From assembly GCA_019239965.1 (NCBI GenBank), contig JAFAZC010000190.1:1-64000 (forward strand): a stretch of 64,000 nt of DNA. Reading direction: 5' to 3'. The notes beneath the pieces were generated by a model. It did no database searches, was not told the origin of the DNA, and saw only the letters and a list, made by a program, of their open reading frames with translations. A program made the position numbers and the translations under genes. Shown here piece after piece: positions 58,015 through 64,000 of the stretch; the first letter of the stretch is position 1; every line of letters begins with the position of its first letter. This DNA is from Kutzneria sp. GTDB taxonomy: Bacteria; Actinomycetota; Actinomycetes; Mycobacteriales; Pseudonocardiaceae.

Positions 58015-59478
58015 GTGTCAGACACGCGCGACAAGGTCGAACCGCGGGGCCGCACCGTGCTCGGCCACCCGATCGGTCTGGTGAACCTGTTCGGTGTCGA
58101 ACTGTGGGAACGGTTCTCCTACTACGGGATGGTCGGCATCCTGGCCTACTACCTGTACTACTCGCTGGAACGGGGCGGCCTCGCCCTACCGCAGACCACC
58201 GCGACTGGCATCGTCGGTGCCTACGGCGGACTGGTCTACCTGTCGACGGTGCTCGGTGGCTGGCTGGCCGACCGGGTGCTCGGCATGGAGCGCACGGTCT
58301 TCTACGGTGGCTTCCTGGTGATGATCGGACACATCGCGCTGGCCGTGCTGCCAGGCCTCGGCGGCGCGGGTGTCGGGCTGGGGTGTGTGGCGCTGGGCGC
58401 CGGCGCACTGAAGTCCAACGCCTCCTCACTGCTCGGCACGCTCTACGAGAAGGGCAACCCCCGCTGTGACGGCGGGTTCACGCTGTTCTACCTCGGCATC
58501 AACCTCGGCGCGTTCACCGGCCCGCTGGTCACCGGACTGATGCAGACCGAACTCGGCTTCCACTACGGCTTCGGCGCGGCCGCAGTCGGCATGGCACTCG
58601 GCCTCGCGCAGTACGTGGTGTTCCGGCGCAACCTGGGCACGCACGGCCACGAGGTGCCCAATCCACTGTCGGCACCGGAGCGGACCAGGATGGCGCTCGC
58701 GGTCGTGGCCGCCGCGGTGGTCGTCGTGCTCGTGCTGCTGACTGGTGTGGTGACGCTGGCGAACCTGGCCAGGGTGACCACCGGCGTGATCGTGGTAGCC
58801 GCGCTCGCCTATTTCGTGGTGATGCTGAACAGCGGCAAGGTCAACCCGTCAGAGCGCAGCCGGGTTGGCGCGTTCGTCCCGCTGTTCATCGCCAACGCGG
58901 CGTTCTGGTCGCTGTTCCAGCAGATGTTCACCATGCTCGCGGTCTACTCCGACGAGCGGATGGACTGGACGGTTTTCGGCTGGACCGCTCCCGCCTCCTG
59001 GATCCAGTCCGAGGAACCGATCTGGGTCATTCTGCTGTCCCCGGTATTCGCCATGCTCTGGACGAGACTGCGCGAGCGTGCGCCGGCAACGCCGACGAAG
59101 TTCGCCCTCGGCGTGATCGGCATGGGCGTCGCGTTCCTGCTGTTTCTGCCCATGGCCGGCGGCACAGGCAAGACCAGCCCCGCGATCGTGGTCCTTGCCA
59201 TCATGGCGGTGTTCGCCGTCTCCGAGTTGCTGCTCTCGCCGATCGGGCTCTCGGTGACCACGAAACTGGCCCCGGCGGCGTTCCGGTCACAGATGATGGC
59301 GCTGTACTTCCTGTCCGTCGGGATCGGAACCTCGATGGCCGGCGTGCTGGCCGCGTTCTACTCGCCCGCACACGAGCTGCTCTACTTCGGCGTCAGCGGT
59401 GCGGTGACCATCGCGGTCGGCCTCGTCGTCGTCGGACTGAGCCCCTGGATCCGGCGCAGGATGGAGGGAGTGCACTGA
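58015..59478 (+). CDS. POT/PTR-family proton-dependent oligopeptide transporter
   Basis: A 487-aa membrane protein of the peptide transporter family (di- and tripeptide uptake with protons). The ExxERFSYYG signature is seen as ELWERFSYYGM near residue 30, and the PTR motif FYLGINLGAFTGPLVTGLM lies near 160. About twelve to fourteen hydrophobic segments fit. GTG 58015 follows GGCGAGGAG. It is flanked by unrelated genes. It might re-import short peptides, but no link to the peptide cluster is shown. Confidence 0.92.
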   Translation: MSDTRDKVEPRGRTVLGHPIGLVNLFGVELWERFSYYGMVGILAYYLYYSLERGGLALPQTTATGIVGAYGGLVYLSTVLGGWLADRVLGMERTVFYGGFLVMIGHIALAVLPGLGGAGVGLGCVALGAGALKSNASSLLGTLYEKGNPRCDGGFTLFYLGINLGAFTGPLVTGLMQTELGFHYGFGAAAVGMALGLAQYVVFRRNLGTHGHEVPNPLSAPERTRMALAVVAAAVVVVLVLLTGVVTLANLARVTTGVIVVAALAYFVVMLNSGKVNPSERSRVGAFVPLFIANAAFWSLFQQMFTMLAVYSDERMDWTVFGWTAPASWIQSEEPIWVILLSPVFAMLWTRLRERAPATPTKFALGVIGMGVAFLLFLPMAGGTGKTSPAIVVLAIMAVFAVSELLLSPIGLSVTTKLAPAAFRSQMMALYFLSVGIGTSMAGVLAAFYSPAHELLYFGVSGAVTIAVGLVVVGLSPWIRRRMEGVH

Positions 59479-59530
59479 GATCGGTGCGCCCGCCCGCCCG
59501 CCGAGGCTGACGCGGCCCACCGCTGCCCGC

Positions 59531-61144
59531 TCAGAGCAGCCAGGCGGCGGCGTCCGGCGGAAGCTGGCCGTCGGACAGCGGCATGCTGGAGAGCAGAATC
59601 TGCCCTGCCGGCAGCGGCACCGGTCGTGGCCCCGTGTTCAGCGCGCAGACAAGGCCGCTGCCCTTGCGCCGGAAGGCGAAGCATCCCTCCGGCGCGCCGT
59701 ACCACTCCAGCTCCATGCCGGCGAAGGCCGGATGCGTCTTGCGCAGTTCCACGGCCTCCCGGTAGAGGGACAGCGTCGAATCAGGGTCCTCCAGTTGGGC
59801 TTCCACGGTCAGCGTCGCCCATTCCGCGGGTATCGGCAGCCAGCTCGCGGTGCCGGTGGTGAAGCCGAATGGAGCCTCCGTGCCCTCCCAGGGGATCGGC
59901 ACCCTGCTGCCGTCCCTGCCCAGCTCGGTGTGTCCCGAGCGCTCCCATATCGGGTCCTGCCGTGCCCAGTCGGGCAGCTCGACATCGCCAAGTCCGAGCT
60001 CTTCACCGTTGTACAGATAAACGACCCCGGGAAGGGCGAGTTCCACCAGAGCCATCGCCCGTGCTCGCCGCCAGCCGAGTTCCCCGCCGCCATATCGGGT
60101 CACGTGCCGGACCACGTCATGGTTGGACAGCGTCCACGTCGGCGGCGAATCGACGGTGGCGACGGCGGCCAGTGAGCTCTCGATGGCCGCACGCACCGAC
60201 TCGGCGTTGAAGTCGGCGTCCACCAGCTGGAAGTTGAAGCCGAGGTGGAGCTCGTCGGCACGCAGGTAACGGGTGAACCGTTCGCTGTCCTTCACCCAGA
60301 TCTCGCCGACGGCCATCGTGCCCGGATACTCGTCGAGCACCTTGCGGATCATTCGGTGGATGTCGTGCACACCGTCGTTGTCGAACCGAGGGTCCAGTGC
60401 GTTGTCGTGCAGCACTCCGGCCCCCTCCAGCGCGCCGGGCGCCATGTCGGGAAAGCCGTCCGGTTTGGCCATGCCGTGCGCCACGTCGAGCCGGAATCCG
60501 TCCACGCCCCGGTCCAGCCAGAACCGCATGGTCCGCGCGAGATCGGCGGCCACCTCCGGGTTGGCCCAGTTCAGATCGGGCTGCTGTGGGGCGAACAGAT
60601 GCAGGTACCACTGGCCGTCGGCCACCCTGCTCCAGGCCGGCCCCCCGAAGATGCTGGTCCAGTTGTTCGGCGGCAGCTCGCCGTGCTCACCGGACCCGTC
60701 CAGGAAGTGGTAGCGCTCGCGCTCCGGACTGTCGGGTCCGGCCAGCACGGCAGCCCGGAACCACTCGTGCTGGTCGCTGGTGTGGTTGGGAACCAGATCG
60801 ATGGTGATCTTGATGCCGCGCCGGTGCGACTCGGTGACGAGGCGGTCGAAGGCGTCGAGGTCGCCGAAAAGTGGATCGACGTCACGCGGATCGGCCACGT
60901 CGTAACCGTGGTCCACCATGGGCGAGCGGTAGAAGGGGGTCAGCCACAGCGCCTGAACGCCGAGCAGCTCGAGATACCCCAGGCGGGAGGTGATCCCGTC
61001 GAGGTCGCCGACCCCGTCGCCGTTGCCGTCGGCGAACGACCGCACGTACACCTGGTAGAAGACGGCGTCATGCCACCAGGCGGGCGTCTGCGTGATCTCG
61101 GTCTGAAGGTCAACGGGCCGTCGCACAAGGTGCCATCCTGCCAC
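59531..61144 (-). CDS. GH13 alpha-glucosidase / oligo-1,6-glucosidase family enzyme
   Basis: A 537-aa glycoside hydrolase family 13 enzyme hydrolysing alpha-glucosidic bonds. It has the four conserved regions: DLVPNHTS, GFRLDVAHG (nucleophile Asp), VGEIWV (acid/base Glu) and LSNHDVVRH (stabilising Asp). The lead-in WWHDAVFYQVYVRSFADGNGDGVGDL is typical of intracellular alpha-glucosidases; no signal peptide is present. The start is GTG 61144. It is a single gene; maltose-type or trehalose-related sugars are likely substrates. Confidence 0.93.
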   Translation of the reverse strand: MAGWHLVRRPVDLQTEITQTPAWWHDAVFYQVYVRSFADGNGDGVGDLDGITSRLGYLELLGVQALWLTPFYRSPMVDHGYDVADPRDVDPLFGDLDAFDRLVTESHRRGIKITIDLVPNHTSDQHEWFRAAVLAGPDSPERERYHFLDGSGEHGELPPNNWTSIFGGPAWSRVADGQWYLHLFAPQQPDLNWANPEVAADLARTMRFWLDRGVDGFRLDVAHGMAKPDGFPDMAPGALEGAGVLHDNALDPRFDNDGVHDIHRMIRKVLDEYPGTMAVGEIWVKDSERFTRYLRADELHLGFNFQLVDADFNAESVRAAIESSLAAVATVDSPPTWTLSNHDVVRHVTRYGGGELGWRRARAMALVELALPGVVYLYNGEELGLGDVELPDWARQDPIWERSGHTELGRDGSRVPIPWEGTEAPFGFTTGTASWLPIPAEWATLTVEAQLEDPDSTLSLYREAVELRKTHPAFAGMELEWYGAPEGCFAFRRKGSGLVCALNTGPRPVPLPAGQILLSSMPLSDGQLPPDAAAWLL

Positions 61145-61256
61145 CCGACAGGGCGGGATTGTCCGTCAATGGGTTACTGGCTGGGAAAATGGTGCTCAGT
61201 GCCGTGGTGATCGATCTCACTCGGCCGTCCCCGTTCGCCGTTGTCGCCGCCTGTGT

Positions 61257-61640
61257 TCACACCCAGCTGTTGAGCATTCCCTGCGCGGCCATCTCCAGGT
61301 AGTCCCACAGCTGCTTGCGTTCCGGATCGGCGAGCCCCGCCTCGTCCACCGCGATCCGCATGCAGCGTAGCCACGCGTCACGGGCGGCGGGACCGATGGT
61401 GAACGGGGCGTGCCGCATCCGCAGCCGCGGGTGTCCGCGTTGTTCGGAATAGGTTCGCGGGCCGCCCCAGTACTGCATCAGGAACAGCCGGAGACGCTCC
61501 TCGGCCGGCCCGAGATCCTCCTCGGGATACAGCGGACGCAGGAGTTCGTCCTCGGCGACCTCCGCGTAGAACCGGGCGACGATCCGCCGGAACGTCGGCT
61601 CGCCTCCGACAGCGTCGTAGAAGTTCTGCGGCGTTCCCAT
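61257..61640 (-). CDS. glbO: group II truncated haemoglobin
   Basis: A 127-aa truncated globin of the trHbO type. Visible are [42 protein letters not shown] with the group II residues, and [14 protein letters not shown] with the haem-ligand histidine region. ATG 61640 is preferred over GTG 61649. Such proteins bind oxygen and detoxify nitric oxide or peroxide. It lies between the glucosidase and MscS genes, all on the minus strand. Confidence 0.93.
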   Translation of the reverse strand: MGTPQNFYDAVGGEPTFRRIVARFYAEVAEDELLRPLYPEEDLGPAEERLRLFLMQYWGGPRTYSEQRGHPRLRMRHAPFTIGPAARDAWLRCMRIAVDEAGLADPERKQLWDYLEMAAQGMLNSWV

Positions 61641-61712
61641 GTCAACCACCGCCCCGCATCAGCACCCGATCTCCTGGTATCCGTGCCCATCCTCGCATCC
61701 GGCACACCGTCG

Positions 61713-62681
61713 TCAGCTCCCGAGCCCAGTGGTCCGTGCGTCGCCCCCGCCCATGTCGGAGTCGGTCGGGCGGCTCGCCGGTGGTCTGACCGGCTCCGGC
61801 TCGTGGTCCTGCCGTGGGGTGGGTGGTTTGACGCCGGCGGCGGCGAACGCGGCCATGATCCGCGCACGCAGGGCACGCTGGGTCGCCCACTGCCGCCCCG
61901 GCCGGACCTTGACGGTCAGCCGCAGCGTGATGCCCTCCGAGGTGACCTTCTCGATCCCGAGCACCTGCGGGGTGTCCAGCATGTCGGCATCCAGCGGGCT
62001 CTCGGTGACCGCCGCGTTCGCGACCTCGCCGAGCACCGTCAGCGCCGTGTTGACGTCGCTGAGATGTCCCATCGGAACATCGACGACGGCGACGGCGAAG
62101 CCCTGACTGGAATTGCCCACCCGCACGACCTCGCCGTTGCGGACGTACCAGACCGTGCCCTCGCCGTCCCGCAGCGTGGTCACCCTCAGTCCGACCGATT
62201 CCACCGTGCCGCTTGCCTGGCCGATGTCGATCACATCGCCGACCCCGTACTGGTCCTCGAGCATCATGAAGATTCCCGAGAGAAAGTCGCGCACGAGACT
62301 CTGCGCGCCGAATCCGAAGGCGACGCCGAGCACGCCGGCCGAGGCGATGATCGGCGTCAGGTCGAAGCCGAGCTTGCTCAGCACCACGAGAAAGGCCAGA
62401 CCGTAGGTGACGAAGGTGGTCACCGACTTGAGCACCGAACCGATGGTCATGGCCCGCTGCCGGCGGCGCTCGGACCACTGCGCGCCGATCATCTGCGGCG
62501 CACGCTCGCGAAGTGGCCGCAGCAGTGGGGGAATCTCGCCGTTACCTCTGGTCATCCTGTTGATCATGCGGTGGGCGACGGTTCTGACGACCACGGCGAT
62601 CACCAGGATCACCAGAATCTGCACCGCACCGGTGACCAACGACGGCCAGTTGGTCTCCAACCAGTCGGCTGCCAACACCAT
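61713..62681 (-). CDS. MscS-family small-conductance mechanosensitive channel
   Basis: A 322-aa channel protein. It has three hydrophobic segments in the first 115 residues, with the pore-lining helix followed by GVAFGFGAQSLVRDFLSGIFMMLEDQYGVGDVIDI, the MscS signature. A cytoplasmic beta and alpha/beta domain follows, then a Pro-rich tail. It releases solutes on hypo-osmotic shock. ATG 62681 begins 12 bp after the stop of the upstream peptidase gene, so both may be co-transcribed. Confidence 0.92.
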   Translation of the reverse strand: MVLAADWLETNWPSLVTGAVQILVILVIAVVVRTVAHRMINRMTRGNGEIPPLLRPLRERAPQMIGAQWSERRRQRAMTIGSVLKSVTTFVTYGLAFLVVLSKLGFDLTPIIASAGVLGVAFGFGAQSLVRDFLSGIFMMLEDQYGVGDVIDIGQASGTVESVGLRVTTLRDGEGTVWYVRNGEVVRVGNSSQGFAVAVVDVPMGHLSDVNTALTVLGEVANAAVTESPLDADMLDTPQVLGIEKVTSEGITLRLTVKVRPGRQWATQRALRARIMAAFAAAGVKPPTPRQDHEPEPVRPPASRPTDSDMGGGDARTTGLGS

Positions 62682-62693
62682 GTTCTGCCCTTC

Positions 62694-64000
62694 TCACTCG
62701 TCATTACCGCGCGAACGCGCCGCCCCCGCCGGCTCCGCCGCGAGATCCAGGCCGACCGCGTTGGCCAGGAAGCCCAGTTCGTCGACGGCGAGATCGACGT
62801 CGCGGGACACCGACCGCGCGGCATGGCCGACTTCGGTCTCCCGACGGAGAAGCACGGGCCGCTTGACGGGGTCCGCGCTGGTGGCGTGCTGCAGCGCCGC
62901 GCACATCTTGCGTGCGTGACACGGGTCGACCCTGCTGTCGGCCTCGAACACGGTGAACAGCACGGCCGGATACTCCACGTCACTCTCGACGCGATGATAG
63001 GGGGAGTAGCCCAGCAGCCACGCGAGCTCCTCGGGTACCGCGGCGCTGCCGTACTCGTGCGCCCACAACCGGCCGAGCAGGAAGCGCTCGTAGCGCACCA
63101 TGTCCAGCAGCGGTGCCGAACACACCACCGCCCGGTACAGCTCAGGTCGCTGCGTCAGCGCCGCGCCGACCAGCAACCCGCCGTTGGAGCCACCCATGAT
63201 CGCCAGCTGGTCCGGAGTGGTCCACCCGGTCCTGATCAGGTGCTCGGCCGCGGCGTGGAAGTCGTCGAACACGTTCTGTTTGCGTTCCCGCATGCCGGCC
63301 TGGTGCCACTGCTCGCCTTCCTCGCCACCACCGCGCAGCGAGACGACTACCCAGATGCCGCCCGCCCGCACCCACGCCGACGCCGAGCTGTGGTAGCCGG
63401 GATGGCGGCTGATCGCGAAACCGCCGTAGCCGGTGATCAGCGTCGGTCGGGGCTGATCGGGGCGACCCTGCTTGGAGACCACGAACATCCGAACCACCGT
63501 GCCGTCGGCAGAGGTGTACTCCTCGTGGTCGACCTGAACCGCCGACGCCGACACCGTGCCGGGCGACGGTGCCCACAGCCGGGTCGCCGGGTCGCCGAGC
63601 GTGAACGCGTGCACACAGGTGGGCGTGGCAAAGTCGGTCCAGCCGAACCACACCGTGCCGCGGTGGGCGTCGGTCCCCGTGTCCACGACGGAAATGCCGT
63701 GCACCGTCCCGGTCCCTGGCAGCGGCACGGCGCCGGTGTGCTCGCCTGTGGCAGCGTCGTGCAGGTGCAGCTCGGAAACGGCGTGCCGGGTGCGTAGCGC
63801 GACGAGGTGGCGGTTTTCGGCGGGGCCGCCCGGAAGCAGGCGGACCTCGTCGAGCACCGATCCCGGCTCTTCGGCGATCAGCTCGCGCCAGTGCGCCGGG
63901 CCGGGGCGTTGCGGGCTCGTGACGCACAGTCGCCCGCGTGGCGCGTCCAGCGTCGTCACCAGGTAGAGCCGGTCGTCGGCCGCGACCCAGGCCGTGCATT
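62694..64000 (-). CDS. prolyl oligopeptidase family serine peptidase (partial, 5' end outside)
   Basis: The C-terminal 435 or so residues of an S9A prolyl oligopeptidase; the frame stays open to the window edge, so the beginning lies beyond it. The propeller end and the hydrolase domain are present: TLITGYGGFAISRHP, RGGGEEGEQWHQAGM, the nucleophile in GGSNGGLL, the Asp in EADSRVDPCHARK and the His in TEVGHAARS. It cleaves short peptides after proline in the cytoplasm. The methionine codon at 63959 is internal, since homology (VAADDRLYLV) continues upstream of it. Confidence 0.93.
   Translation of the reverse strand, partial: CTAWVAADDRLYLVTTLDAPRGRLCVTSPQRPGPAHWRELIAEEPGSVLDEVRLLPGGPAENRHLVALRTRHAVSELHLHDAATGEHTGAVPLPGTGTVHGISVVDTGTDAHRGTVWFGWTDFATPTCVHAFTLGDPATRLWAPSPGTVSASAVQVDHEEYTSADGTVVRMFVVSKQGRPDQPRPTLITGYGGFAISRHPGYHSSASAWVRAGGIWVVVSLRGGGEEGEQWHQAGMRERKQNVFDDFHAAAEHLIRTGWTTPDQLAIMGGSNGGLLVGAALTQRPELYRAVVCSAPLLDMVRYERFLLGRLWAHEYGSAAVPEELAWLLGYSPYHRVESDVEYPAVLFTVFEADSRVDPCHARKMCAALQHATSADPVKRPVLLRRETEVGHAARSVSRDVDLAVDELGFLANAVGLDLAAEPAGAARSRGNDE

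Noticed and set aside
1-64000. CRISPR arrays, insertion sequences, phage genes or attachment sites
   Set aside because: No regularly spaced repeats, transposase or integrase motifs, or tRNA-end duplications were seen; the tRNA-Arg at 44081 shows no repeated 3' end nearby.

Overview
The window is high-GC actinobacterial DNA, most likely from the Pseudonocardiales (Amycolatopsis/Saccharothrix-like). Support comes from the codon use, the many GTG and TTG starts, the large NAD-dependent glutamate dehydrogenase, the CopD-CtaG fusion, EttA, and a class I ribonucleotide reductase placed behind a cobalamin riboswitch. The genus is an inference.

Layout. 1-10.1 kb is an accessory stretch: a sugar ABC permease and Gfo/Idh/MocA protein, a divergent SDR/XRE-regulator pair, a divergent MerR-regulator/MFS pair, a GrpB-family protein, an imine-reductase-like oxidoreductase, an Ada-AlkA repair fusion with Ogt, a left-handed beta-helix protein and a TetR remnant. 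10.3-40.0 kb is a non-ribosomal peptide gene cluster. It opens with a leftward MFS exporter and an Aat-type aminoacyl-tRNA transferase of visibly lower GC. A rightward run from 13.0 to 36.5 kb follows: diaminobutyrate aminotransferase, MppJ-like methyltransferase, P450, AurF-like diiron oxygenase, ornithine-carbamoyltransferase-like protein, MbtH, four NRPS proteins, two discrete thioesterases, a branched-chain aminotransferase, a free carrier protein, an ATP-grasp ligase, a half adenylation domain and a hotdog protein. A leftward pheS-pheT pair of unusual type closes it. 40.0-64.0 kb is mostly core: nrdAB with tandem NrdR-like boxes and a B12 riboswitch, tRNA-Arg(UCU), CopD/CtaG, ettA, a TPR protein, gdh, a LysE exporter, a thioesterase, a POT peptide transporter, a GH13 glucosidase, truncated haemoglobin, an MscS channel and a partial prolyl oligopeptidase.

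How the cluster may work (inference). Dat supplies L-2,4-diaminobutyrate, which the carbamoyltransferase homologue could turn into a ureido amino acid. The methyltransferase plus branched-chain aminotransferase pair looks like an alpha-keto-acid beta-methylation and transamination route. The P450 and the AurF-like protein add oxidations. The assembly proteins are A-PCP, C-A(Ser)-PCP-E, C-PCP, free PCP and C-A-PCP-TE, so a short peptide containing D-Ser is expected.

The most unusual feature is that the last module's adenylation domain is split. Motifs A1-A5 sit on a separate 313-aa protein, and A6-A10 sit inside the C-PCP-TE protein two genes downstream. The two halves meet between A5 and A6. 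The second most interesting feature is the link between the cluster and Phe-tRNA biology: an extra-looking PheST pair at one edge and an Aat-type transferase at the other. This suggests either self-resistance to a PheRS-directed product or a tRNA-dependent tailoring step.
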